Made by a program: the position numbers and the translations under genes. Shown here in pieces: positions 8,604 through 17,127 of a DNA stretch of 64,000 bases. This DNA comes from Rhodococcus sp. X156. Lineage in GTDB: Bacteria > Actinomycetota > Actinomycetes > Mycobacteriales > Mycobacteriaceae. The stretch is from the NCBI RefSeq assembly GCF_004006015.1, contig NZ_CP034766.1, positions 2,575,001 to 2,639,000 on the forward strand, given 5' to 3'. Every line of letters begins with the position of its first letter. The first letter of the stretch is position 1. Below the pieces are notes generated by a model, which saw only the letters and a list, made by a program, of their open reading frames with translations, was not told where the DNA came from and searched no databases.

Positions 8604-9976
8604 CGAGCAGCGGGCAGCTCGACCGAGCCCAGCGTGCCGAGGTCGGCGCCGATGGTGGCCACGTCGCACTGCACGATGCCGGTGAAGCGGCCGGGGCCGA
8701 ACATCCGCGCGGCAGCCGCCCGCACGTCGTCGTTGCTCACCTCGGCCAGGCGCAGCGGGTGGGTGCGCACCCAGTCGGCGTCCACGCCCAGCGGCAGCAG
8801 CCGGGCCAGCGTGGAGGCCAGCCCGCTCTGGGTGGACAGCGAGATGGACAGCGCCCCGATGGCGTACTGCCGGGCGGAGGCGATCTCGGCGTCCGTCGGC
8901 GGCACGTGCACCACGCGGCCGAGCTCGTAGGTGGTCTCCATCAGCGCGGCGGCAGTGGTCTCCCGCGACGTGTCCAGCGACACCGACAGGATGGCCCCGG
9001 CCGAGGAGGTCTCCATGCCCGAGGAGGCGCCGTAGGTGTAGCCCTTGTCCTCGCGGACGTTCTCCATCAGCCGGGAGGAGAAGTAGCCGCCGAAGACCAG
9101 GTTGGCCAGCTGCGCGGCCGGGTAGGTCTCGTCCAGCCGGGACACGCCCTGCGTGACCAGCCGGATCTGCGACTGCACCGCGCCCGGGCGGTCCACCAGC
9201 AGCACGTCGGCCGGGGCGATGGCCGGCCACGGCGGCAGCACCGCGGCGGTGGCCTCGGAGGTCCAGCCGGCCAGCGCGCTGCGCACCTGCGCCACCGCGT
9301 CCTCCGGGTCGAGGTCACCCACCAGCACCAGCAGCGACCCCCGGGGCACCACGGCCTGGGCGTGCAGCTGGCGCACCTGCTCGGCGGTGACCGCGGCGAC
9401 GTCCTCGGCCTGGGGCACCTCGTTGGCCGACGGGTGATCACCGAAGGCCCGGTGCAGCAGCGCTTCCCGCGCGAGGACGCCGGGCTGGGAGCGGGCGACC
9501 TCCAGCCGCTCCACCAGCCGGCTGCGCTCGCCGTCGACCTCGCGGTCGGGGTAGGTGGCGCCGGTGAGCACGTCGGCGAGCACGTCCAGCAGCACCGGCA
9601 GCCCCTCGGCCAGCACGGAGCCGTCCACCGCGAGGTGCTCGGGGTCCACACCGGCGGAGAGGTCGGCACCGACGGCGGCCAGCTCGGTGTCCACCTGGTA
9701 GCGGTCGCGGCGGTCGGTGCCGGCGAACAGCGCGGCGCTGAGCACCTCGGCCCGCGCCGGGTGGGTGGGCTCGCTGCCGGCGAAGGGCACGCCGAGGCGG
9801 ATCTCCACCATCGGCACCGAGGTGTTCTGCACGGCGAGCACCCGCAGGCCGTTGTCCAGCACGGTCTCGACCTGCGCGCGCTCGGCGGCGGCGCGCTGCT
9901 CGCCCAGCTCGGGCAGCGCGCGGGGACCCAGCGCGGTGGTGGCGATCTGCTCGGCGGTGCGGGCGGGGCTGGTCAC
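8600..9976 (-). CDS. M16-family peptidase-like subunit without the zinc motif
   Basis: The protein has 458 residues with the two-lobed M16 architecture and the C-terminal-type motif YTYGASSG near residue 320. The HxxEH zinc-binding signature is absent from the N-terminal lobe; the equivalent region reads GSEPTHPARAEVLSAALF. It is therefore the non-catalytic partner expected in heterodimeric M16B peptidases, pairing with the gene immediately upstream. Start and stop codons overlap its neighbours as ATGA on both sides. The substrate is unknown. Confidence 0.85.
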   Translation of the reverse strand: MTSPARTAEQIATTALGPRALPELGEQRAAAERAQVETVLDNGLRVLAVQNTSVPMVEIRLGVPFAGSEPTHPARAEVLSAALFAGTDRRDRYQVDTELAAVGADLSAGVDPEHLAVDGSVLAEGLPVLLDVLADVLTGATYPDREVDGERSRLVERLEVARSQPGVLAREALLHRAFGDHPSANEVPQAEDVAAVTAEQVRQLHAQAVVPRGSLLVLVGDLDPEDAVAQVRSALAGWTSEATAAVLPPWPAIAPADVLLVDRPGAVQSQIRLVTQGVSRLDETYPAAQLANLVFGGYFSSRLMENVREDKGYTYGASSGMETSSAGAILSVSLDTSRETTAAALMETTYELGRVVHVPPTDAEIASARQYAIGALSISLSTQSGLASTLARLLPLGVDADWVRTHPLRLAEVSNDDVRAAAARMFGPGRFTGIVQCDVATIGADLGTLGSVELPAAR

Positions 9977-11259
9977 TGGTCGGCTCCTGGCTTCACTTCG
10001 AGGACGGCGCGCGCGCCGGGGGTCAGTGCCGCGGCGGCGGCGGCCACCTGCTCGGCGGTGACCGCGGCGATCAGGTCGGGCAGCTCGGCGGCCAGCTCGG
10101 GGCGGGCGAACAGCAGCTCGGTGGAGCCGAGGTCGAGGGTGCGGGAGACCAGGCGGTCGCGCTCGCGGTGCGCGCCGGCTCGCCAGCGCGCCTGCACCCC
10201 GGCCAGCTCGGGCGCCGACGGACCGGTGCGGGCCAGCTCGGCGACCTCGGTGTCCACCGCGTCGAGCACCTGGCGGGTGCTGGCCTCCGGGGCGTGCACC
10301 GCGGTGATGACGAACGGGTCGGGGTCGCGGGCGTCCAGCGGGTCACCGAAGAGGCCGCAGCCGGCGGAGATGTCGGCGACCAGGCCGTCGCGCTGCACCA
10401 GGGTGCGCTGCAGCCGGGCGGAGTCTCCGTCGGTGAGCACCGCACCCAGCACCACTGCGGCCAGGTAGCCGTCCAGGTCGGTGGCCGGGTCGGGCAGCCG
10501 GTAGCCCACGGCCAGGGCGGGCAGCGGAGCGTGGCGGTCCTCGTGCACGGCCCACTCCTCGGCGGTCAGCGCCGGCTCGGCGAAGCTGGGGCGCTGCGGG
10601 CGGGGGCGGGCGGGGACGTCGCCGAGGTGCTTGTGCACCAGCTCGGTGGCGCGCTCCACCTCGAAGTCGCCGGCCACGGTGAGCACCGCGTTGGCCGGGG
10701 CGTAGTAGGTGTCGAAGAAGGCCGCGCAGTCCTCGACCGTCGCCTCCTCCAGGTGGCTGAAGTCGCCGTAGCCGTTGTGGGCGTTGGGGAAGGTGTCGAA
10801 CAGCACCGGCGGCAGCAGGATCCAGGGCAGGCCGCCGTAGGGGCGGTTGTGCACGTTGAGCCGGATCTCCTCCTTGACCACCTCCACCTGGTTGGCCAGG
10901 TTCTCCGGGGTGATCTTGGGCGCGCGCATGCGGTCGCCCTCCAGGAACAGGGCCCGCTCCAGCGCGGCGGAGGGCAGCACCTGGAAGTAGTCGGTGTAGT
11001 CGGGGTGGGTGGAGCCGTTGAACACCCCGCCCGAGCTCTGCACCACCCGGAAGTGCTCCAGCTTGGGCAGGCTCTCGCTGCCCTGGAACATCAGGTGCTC
11101 GAAGAGGTGGGCGAAGCCGGTGCGTCCCTCCGGCTCCGAGCGGAACCCGACGTCGTAGTGGACGGAGACCGCCACCACGGGACTGGTCGGGTCGGGTGCG
11201 AGCAGAACTCGCAGGCCGTTGTCGAGGGTGAGCCGGTGCACTGCGGGAACGTGAGCCAC
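9973..11259 (-). CDS. M16-family zinc metallopeptidase, catalytic subunit
   Basis: The protein has 428 residues. The inverted zinc motif HLFEH is at residues 51-55, and the distal Glu probably lies in the EEIRLNVHN segment. This is the active member of the pair with the next gene, to which it is coupled by an ATGA overlap. M16B heterodimers close around peptides and degrade them processively. No signal peptide is seen, so it should act in the cytoplasm. The upstream 2-TM protein gene ends 9 bases before. Confidence 0.9.
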   Translation of the reverse strand: MAHVPAVHRLTLDNGLRVLLAPDPTSPVVAVSVHYDVGFRSEPEGRTGFAHLFEHLMFQGSESLPKLEHFRVVQSSGGVFNGSTHPDYTDYFQVLPSAALERALFLEGDRMRAPKITPENLANQVEVVKEEIRLNVHNRPYGGLPWILLPPVLFDTFPNAHNGYGDFSHLEEATVEDCAAFFDTYYAPANAVLTVAGDFEVERATELVHKHLGDVPARPRPQRPSFAEPALTAEEWAVHEDRHAPLPALAVGYRLPDPATDLDGYLAAVVLGAVLTDGDSARLQRTLVQRDGLVADISAGCGLFGDPLDARDPDPFVITAVHAPEASTRQVLDAVDTEVAELARTGPSAPELAGVQARWRAGAHRERDRLVSRTLDLGSTELLFARPELAAELPDLIAAVTAEQVAAAAAALTPGARAVLEVKPGADQ

Positions 11260-11268
11260 GCGCCGACC

Positions 11269-11730
11269 CTATCCCTGCGGCGCCTCGGGGTCTCGGCGGG
11301 AGCGGGCCCGCACCGCCGCGGCCGCCAGGCCGCCCGCGAGCAACGCAGCCACCGCCAGGGCGAGCACCGCCGTGGTGGGGCTGGCCTCCCCGGCCCTGGT
11401 GCCGGCCAGGGCAACCCGGGCGGGGACGGCGCCGCCCGGGGCCAGGTTCACCAGCACCCGGGTGCCCACCGGGCTGCCGCAGCCGTCGAGGTCCCTGCTC
11501 ACCGGCCCGCCGGGTCCGGCGACCAGGACGGTGTCCGACCCGCCGCCAGTACAGCTGGCGGTGGCGGTGACCTCGGCGCTGGCGACCACGTCCGCGCCCG
11601 GGGGCACCGGGGTGGTGAGCAGCACGACGGCGGCGGTGGCGATGGCGCCCAGTGCGACGGCCAGCAGCAGGTACACGTCGCGGTGGCGCGCCCACGCTGC
11701 TGCAGCGGTCGGCCCTGGGCTAGTCGGCAT
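11269..11730 (-). CDS. Two-helix membrane protein of unknown function
   Basis: The protein has 153 residues from ATG 11730, which overlaps the last 11 bases of the K+ channel gene. One hydrophobic helix lies near residues 21-40 and a second near the C-terminus (VLALAVAALLAGGLAAAAV). An approximately 70-residue extracytoplasmic segment between them contains two cysteines (SCTGG and DGCGSP) that could form a disulfide. A basic tail follows. I do not recognise a family. Its placement between a potassium channel and M16 peptidases is the only functional hint. Confidence 0.7.
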   Translation of the reverse strand: MPTSPGPTAAAAWARHRDVYLLLAVALGAIATAAVVLLTTPVPPGADVVASAEVTATASCTGGGSDTVLVAGPGGPVSRDLDGCGSPVGTRVLVNLAPGGAVPARVALAGTRAGEASPTTAVLALAVAALLAGGLAAAAVRARSRRDPEAPQG

Positions 11731-12754
11731 TGCGGATGTAGAGCAGCCGGTCACCGTTCTCGATGGCGTCCACGGCGGGCTCGTCCACCCGGTAGAGGAT
11801 GTCGTTGCGCACCACGCCGAGCACGATGTCGGACAGGTGCCGCGGTGACCCGCCGACCTCGCGGGGCTCCACGTCGCGCTCGGCGATGGCGAAGCCGGCG
11901 TCCGGGGTGAGCAGGTCGGCCATCATCTGCACGATGGTGGGTGCCGTGGTGGCGATGCCCAGCAGCCGTCCGGCGGTCTCCGAGGACACCACCACCTGGT
12001 CGGCGCCGGACTGGCGCACCGAGTGCACGTTGTCGGCCTCGCGCACCGCGGCGATGATCTTGGCCTTGGGGGCCAGCTCGCGGGCCGACAGGGTGGCCAG
12101 CACCGCGGTGTCGTCGCGGTTGGCCGCGACGATGATGGAGGCGGCGCGCGGGACGTTGGCCAGGCGGAGGATGTCGGAGCGAGTGGCCGAGCCGTGCACC
12201 GTCACCACCCCCAGCGCGGTGGCCTCGGACAGCATGGTGGCGTCGGTGTCCACCACCACGATGGAGCTGGGCTCGACCCCGTCACCGAGCAGGGCGGCCA
12301 CGGCGGAGCGCCCCTTGGTGCCGAAGCCGATGACGACCGTGTGTCCACGCACTTTTTTGCTCCACCTGTTGATCTTGAATGCCTGGCGAGACCGCTCGGT
12401 CAGGACTTCCAGCGTCGTCCCGATGAGCACGATCAGGAAGATCACGCGCAGCGGCGTGATCACCAGGCCGTTGATCATCCGAGCGCTCGGAGTGTAGGGC
12501 GTGATGTCGCCGTAACCGGTGGTGGACAACGTCACGGTGGCGTAGTAGAAGCAGTCGGCGAGCGACAGCGGCGTCTCGGTGACGTCGCGGTAGCCGTTGC
12601 GGTCGAGGTAGACCAGACCGACCGTGGCGATCAGCGCGGTGAGCGCGCCGGCGATGCGCAGCAGGATGGCGCGGGTGGGTCCGTAGGTGACTCCCGGAAC
12701 CGTCACCGCGCTGAGGGCACTCTGCTCCTCGGGCGGCAGGGAGCGTCTTGACAT
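11720..12754 (-). CDS. Potassium channel with RCK (TrkA-N) domain
   Basis: The protein has 344 residues. Two membrane helices (about 30-50 and 95-115) flank a pore with the K+ selectivity filter TTGYGD at residues 78-83. The cytoplasmic RCK domain begins with a Rossmann GxGxxG (GFGTKG at 143-148) and binds nucleotides or ions that gate the channel. It corresponds to the mycobacterial Rv3200c-type channel. It is the first gene of the operon that continues through the 2-TM protein, the M16 pair and nudC. Confidence 0.92.
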   Translation of the reverse strand: MSRRSLPPEEQSALSAVTVPGVTYGPTRAILLRIAGALTALIATVGLVYLDRNGYRDVTETPLSLADCFYYATVTLSTTGYGDITPYTPSARMINGLVITPLRVIFLIVLIGTTLEVLTERSRQAFKINRWSKKVRGHTVVIGFGTKGRSAVAALLGDGVEPSSIVVVDTDATMLSEATALGVVTVHGSATRSDILRLANVPRAASIIVAANRDDTAVLATLSARELAPKAKIIAAVREADNVHSVRQSGADQVVVSSETAGRLLGIATTAPTIVQMMADLLTPDAGFAIAERDVEPREVGGSPRHLSDIVLGVVRNDILYRVDEPAVDAIENGDRLLYIRNAD

Positions 12755-12913
12755 GGTGCCCAGTTTTCACGCACCGGCCCTGATCGGGTTGTTTCGGCCC
12801 CTGGACACGCCGAAAACTCGCCATTTTGTGTGTCGCGCAACGATTCGCGCAGGTACTAGTGCATGGTGGAGGCGGAGTTTCAGTCCCCCACACATCTTTG
12901 GAGAGCGATACCC

Positions 12914-13225
12914 ATGGCCCTTCCCACCATGACCCCCGAGCAGCGCAGCGAGGCGCTGGCCAAGGCCGCCGCTGCCCGCACCGCCCGCAAGGAGCTGCTG
13001 GACCAGGTGAAAGCAGGCAAGCTGAGCCTGGCCGACGTGCTCGCCAAGTCCGACACCGACGAGCTGGTGAAGAAGACCAAGGTGCTCGCCGTGGTCAAGG
13101 CCCTGCCCGGCGTCGGCGCGGTGCGGGCCAGCCAGATGCTCGAGCAGGCGCAGATCGTGGACACCCGCCGCGTGGGTGGCCTGGGCGCCCGGCAGCGTGA
13201 GGCGCTGATCTCCGCCGCCTCCTGA
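12914..13225 (+). CDS. mihF: mIHF, integration host factor-like nucleoid-associated protein
   Basis: The protein has 103 residues. The N-terminal helix has MTPEQRSEALAKAAAARTARKE-type content (residues 5-26), followed by the core containing DVLAKSDTDELVKK, and then a helix-hairpin-helix-like LPGVGAVRASQMLE and GLGARQRE. These are hallmarks of actinobacterial mIHF, an HhH DNA-bending protein. The start follows GGAGAG by 9 bases. mIHF is usually next to gmk; here it stands alone, divergent from the K+ channel. This could be relocation or a second copy. Confidence 0.92.
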   Translation: MALPTMTPEQRSEALAKAAAARTARKELLDQVKAGKLSLADVLAKSDTDELVKKTKVLAVVKALPGVGAVRASQMLEQAQIVDTRRVGGLGARQREALISAAS

Positions 13226-13239
13226 CCTCCTGACCTGCA

Positions 13240-13279
13240 CCGAGAGCGCCCCGCCAGCTGTCTGGCGTGGCGCTCTCGG
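13240..13279 (+). terminator. Long hairpin after mihF
   Basis: CCGAGAGCGCC pairs with GGCGCTCTCGG (11 bp). A second nested stem, CGCCAG/CTGGCG, closes the inside around CTGT. No T-run follows. It is likely a terminator or mRNA 3' stabiliser for the highly expressed mihF gene. Confidence 0.6.
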
Positions 13280-13357
13280 CGTTGCAGGCGCACCCTGTGA
13301 TGCGGCACACGCCGGGCACTGCCGCCCGTGCCCGCCACGACGGGGTGGAGGTTTGCG

Positions 13358-13816
13358 ATGAGCAGCGAGACGCAATCGGAAATGTCGCAGAGCAGTGATG
13401 GATCCGAGTCCGGGGAAAGCGATCGGGAGCGCGGCGCGGTGATCAGCTCCGCCGCGACGAGTGAGCCGAACACGGCCACTGACTCGGACAAGTCCGGCAA
13501 TTCGAAGAATGGCGCGTCGTCGTCCGAGGATTCGGGCAGCGACTCCGGCGACGAGTCGGACGGCGAGTCCGGCAGTGCCGAGACCGAGGTGGACCCGGAG
13601 ACGCTGAAGGACGCCGAGAAGAAGGTGGCCAACCTGCAGGACCGCTACGAGCCGGGGGCGCGACCGACGGTGGTGGTGCCGGGCACCGGCGGGACGGTGG
13701 CCGGGACGGCGTTCGCCGACGACGTCGAGGGGTCGGGCTCCTCGGACTCTGAGGAGTCGGACTCCTCGGGCTCGGACGACTCAGGCTCGGACGCCAAGGA
13801 GACGGACGCGAGCTAG
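13358..13816 (+). CDS. Acidic Ser/Asp-rich low-complexity protein
   Basis: The protein has 152 residues from ATG 13358 with a good GTGGAGG site. Most of it is low-complexity Ser/Asp/Glu (for example GSDSGDESDGESG and SDSSGSDDSGSD). A short conserved-looking core sits near residues 85-125 (TLKDAEKKVANLQDRYEPG, then PTVVVPGTGGTVAGTAF). It has no signal peptide and no cysteines, and is probably intrinsically disordered. I do not recognise a family. The stop shares the CTAG tetranucleotide with the convergent adnB stop. Confidence 0.7.
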   Translation: MSSETQSEMSQSSDGSESGESDRERGAVISSAATSEPNTATDSDKSGNSKNGASSSEDSGSDSGDESDGESGSAETEVDPETLKDAEKKVANLQDRYEPGARPTVVVPGTGGTVAGTAFADDVEGSGSSDSEESDSSGSDDSGSDAKETDAS

Positions 13817-16800
13817 CTGCCGGCGAGCAGGTGGGCCAGGTCGTCGGCGTCCATCAGGTCGGTCGGCGCCAGCGTCTCGTCGTGGCGGACGTAGTGGAAC
13901 GCCGCCCGCACCCGCTCCAGCGGCACGTCGGCCAGCTCGGCCCACGCCACCCGGTAGGCCGCCAGCTGCACCTGTAGCGCGTGGCGGCGGGCGGGCTCGG
14001 GGACCGCGCCGGTCTTCCAGTCCACCACGGTGAACCCGCCGTCGGCATCGGCGAACACCGCGTCGATCCGCCCGCGCAGCACGGTGCCCGCCAGCACCGT
14101 CTCGAAGGGCACCTCCACCTCCACCGGGCGGCGCTGCGCCCAGCTGGAGGCGAGGAAGGCGTCCTGCAGCTGCTGCAGGTCGGCCTCGGGCACGGCGTCG
14201 GCGTCGGCGGAGCCGGGCAGGTCCTCCATGTCCAGCAGCCGGGTGGCGCCGTAGCGGCGCTCCACCCAGGCGTGGAACGCGGTGCCTCGGCGGGCCAGCG
14301 GGTTGGGCGGGAACGGCAGCGGCCGGCGCAGCCGCTGGGCCAGCGCGTCGGGATCGGCGGCCAGCTCCACCAGCTGGCTGACCGACAGCTGGGTGGGCAG
14401 GGCCACGTCGCTCACCGTGGCCTGGCGCCGGTTGCGCTCGGCCAGCAGCGCGTCCACGTCGGCGATCCACCCGTCGGGGTCGTCGCGCTCGGTGGTTCCG
14501 TCCGGGTCGTCGCCGGCGGGTGCGGCGCTGGCCTGCTGCTCGGCGACCGGCTGGGCGGCCAGGGCGTCGAGCACCCGTGCGGCCCCGGCCTGCACCGCCC
14601 CACGGCGCGCGCCGAGCGGGTCGGCCGGCCACACGGCGCTGCGGACCTGGCTGAGCACCGGGTTCTCCGCGTCCTCCTCCGGGGCAGGTGCCCAGTGCTC
14701 GACGGTGCCGACCTCGGCCACCAGGTCGTGCAGCGCGGTGAGGAACTCCGACGGTCCGCGCGGGTCCTTGCCGGTGTTGCCCCACTGGTGCCCGGACACC
14801 AGCAGGGTGTGCTCGGTGCGGGTGAGCGCCACGTACAGCAGGCGCCGCTCCTCCTGCAGCCGCCGGGCGTCCACCGCCTTCTCGTGGGCGGCGAAGGTGT
14901 CCTCCAGCTCCTTGCGGTCGAAGCAGCGGCTGAGGTCGAGCACCGGCACACCCTCGCCACCGTCCTCCTCGGCGGCGTCGCCGCGCAGGTGGGAGGGCAG
15001 CTCGGTGGGGTTGAGCAGCCACGACGACGAGCGCTTGGTGGTGGGAAAGACCTTGTCGCTCAAGTGCGGAACGGCCACCACCTGCCACTCCAGGCCCTTG
15101 GCGGCGTGCACCGTGAGCACCTGGACGCGGTCGGGGTCGACCTCCACCTCGCCGGGGGTGAGCCCGTCCTCGGCGTCCTCGGCGGCGGCGAGGTAGCTGA
15201 GCAGTCCCTCGATGGTGGCGGTGGGGGTGTTGCTGGCGTAGCCGGTGACCACGTCGGCGAAGGCGTCGAGGTTGGCTCGGCCACCGGCCCCGTGCACCCC
15301 CACCTCGATGTCCACCGCGAGCACCCGCTCCACGTCGGCGACCAGCTCGGGCAGCGGCTGGCTCAGCCGCTCGCGCAGGGCGGCCAGCTCGTCGCCGAGC
15401 GCCGCGACGCGGGCATAGCCGTGGGTGGAGTAGCGGTGTGCGGGGCCAGGGTCGGCCAGGGCGTCCACCAGCCCGGCGACCTCGGCGTCCTCCACCGGCA
15501 TCGCCGACTCCAGCACGTGGGTGAGGGTGCTCGGCCCCTCCTCCGCCGGTCCGCCGCCGCGGACGGCCAGCTCGGTGGCGCGGCGCCACAGGGTGAGCAG
15601 GTCAGCGGCGCCGATGCGCCAGCGAGCGCCGGTGAGCACCCGCACCGCGGCGCTGCCGGCCAGCGGGTCGGCCAGCAGCCGCAGCACGCTCACCACGTCG
15701 CGCACCTCGGGGGTGTCCAGCAGTCCTCCGACGCCGACCACCTCCACCGGCAGCCCCTCAGCGCGCAGCGCGTCGGCCACCCCGGCCATGTCGGCGCGGC
15801 GGCGGACCAGCACGGCGGCGGTGGGCACGGGCTCGCCGGCGGCGCGGGCCTCGCGGTAGGTGCGGGCGACGTGCCCGGCCACCCAGCCGAGCTCGGTGGC
15901 CACGTCGGGCAGCAGCGCGGCGCGCACGTCGCCGGCGGGCGCACCGGGGCGGGCCCGCAGCTCGGACACGGGCACCCCGGTGGCGCGCAGCTCGGCGGAG
16001 ATGCCGTTGGCCAGGTACAGCGCCTCGGCGGGGTTGCGCCAGCTGGTGAGCAGCTCGCTGCGCGGGGCGGGGCTGCCGGCCCGGTTGCGCGGGAAGTCGG
16101 TGGCGAAGCGGGGCAGGTTGGCCGCCGACGCCCCGCGCCAGCCGTAGATCGACTGGATGGGGTCACCCACCGCGGTGAGCGCCAGCTCTGGGTCGCGCCC
16201 GCCCCCGAACAGCGAGGTGAGCAGCACCCGCTGGGCGTGGCCGGTGTCCTGGTACTCGTCCAGCAGCACCGCCCGGAAGCGCTGGCGCTCGGCGGCCCCC
16301 ACCTCGGGGTGCTCGCGGGCCAGGCGGGCGGCCAGCGACATCTGGCTGCCGAAGTCCAGGGCGGACTCCCGCTGCATGGTCTCGGCGAGCCGCTCCAGCA
16401 GGGGCAGCAGGATCAGCCGCTGGTCCTGCGCCTCGAGCACCCGCAGCAGGGGCTTGGTGGGCCCGCCCCGCTGCTTGGGCCCGGGCGGGAGGGTGTGGAT
16501 GAGCCGGTCGAGCTCGGTGCGGCTGTCCAGCAGCGCCTCCGGCTCCACCAGGTGCTCGGCGAGCTGACCCGCGAGCTCGCGCAGCCGGGCGGTGATGGTG
16601 CCGGGCACGGCGGTGGTCTCCAGGTCGTGGCCCCAGGTGCTGACCACGCGGTGTGCCAGCTGCCAGGAGGCAGTCTCGCTGAGCAGCGTGGCGGAGGGCT
16701 CCACCGGCAGCCGCAGCCCGTGCTCGGCCAGCAGCCGACCCGCGTAGGCGTGGTAGGTGCTGACCTCGGGCTCGGCGGCGCGGACCCGGGCGGTGAGCTC

Positions 16801-17127
16801 GCCACTGGGGTCCACCCGCTGCAGCAGGTCGGTGCCGGCCAGGCGGTGCAGCCGGGTGCGGATGCGCGAGGCCAGCTGTTGGGCGGCCTTGCGGGTGAAG
16901 GTGAGGCCGAGCACCTGGTCGGGCGGCAGGATCCCGTTGGCCACCAGCCACACCACGCGGGCGGCCATGGTCTCGGTCTTGCCGGCCCCGGCACCGGCCA
17001 CCACCAGCGCCGGACCGAGCGGCGCGGCGATGACCGTCTCCTGCTCGTCGGTGGGCGGCGGCAGGCCCAGGGCAGCGGTGAGCTCGGCGGGGCCGATGCG
17101 CGGCGTGCGGGTGAGCGTGCTGGTCAT
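13813..17127 (-). CDS. adnB: AdnB, helicase-nuclease subunit of the AdnAB end-resection motor
   Basis: The protein has 1104 residues from ATG 17127, which overlaps the adnA stop as ATGA. The N-terminal UvrD-like motor has Walker A GAGAGKTETM, Walker B LLDEYQDT, QSIYGWRG and VALTRTEHTLL. The C-terminal RecB-like nuclease (from about residue 930) shows GRIDAVFAD, VVDWKTG and QVQLAAY, which are the metal-ligand Asp, the D-x-K and the QxxxY. AdnAB resects double-strand breaks in mycobacteria, with AdnB as the working translocase. The intact motor motifs here agree. Confidence 0.95.
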   Translation of the reverse strand: MTSTLTRTPRIGPAELTAALGLPPPTDEQETVIAAPLGPALVVAGAGAGKTETMAARVVWLVANGILPPDQVLGLTFTRKAAQQLASRIRTRLHRLAGTDLLQRVDPSGELTARVRAAEPEVSTYHAYAGRLLAEHGLRLPVEPSATLLSETASWQLAHRVVSTWGHDLETTAVPGTITARLRELAGQLAEHLVEPEALLDSRTELDRLIHTLPPGPKQRGGPTKPLLRVLEAQDQRLILLPLLERLAETMQRESALDFGSQMSLAARLAREHPEVGAAERQRFRAVLLDEYQDTGHAQRVLLTSLFGGGRDPELALTAVGDPIQSIYGWRGASAANLPRFATDFPRNRAGSPAPRSELLTSWRNPAEALYLANGISAELRATGVPVSELRARPGAPAGDVRAALLPDVATELGWVAGHVARTYREARAAGEPVPTAAVLVRRRADMAGVADALRAEGLPVEVVGVGGLLDTPEVRDVVSVLRLLADPLAGSAAVRVLTGARWRIGAADLLTLWRRATELAVRGGGPAEEGPSTLTHVLESAMPVEDAEVAGLVDALADPGPAHRYSTHGYARVAALGDELAALRERLSQPLPELVADVERVLAVDIEVGVHGAGGRANLDAFADVVTGYASNTPTATIEGLLSYLAAAEDAEDGLTPGEVEVDPDRVQVLTVHAAKGLEWQVVAVPHLSDKVFPTTKRSSSWLLNPTELPSHLRGDAAEEDGGEGVPVLDLSRCFDRKELEDTFAAHEKAVDARRLQEERRLLYVALTRTEHTLLVSGHQWGNTGKDPRGPSEFLTALHDLVAEVGTVEHWAPAPEEDAENPVLSQVRSAVWPADPLGARRGAVQAGAARVLDALAAQPVAEQQASAAPAGDDPDGTTERDDPDGWIADVDALLAERNRRQATVSDVALPTQLSVSQLVELAADPDALAQRLRRPLPFPPNPLARRGTAFHAWVERRYGATRLLDMEDLPGSADADAVPEADLQQLQDAFLASSWAQRRPVEVEVPFETVLAGTVLRGRIDAVFADADGGFTVVDWKTGAVPEPARRHALQVQLAAYRVAWAELADVPLERVRAAFHYVRHDETLAPTDLMDADDLAHLLAGS

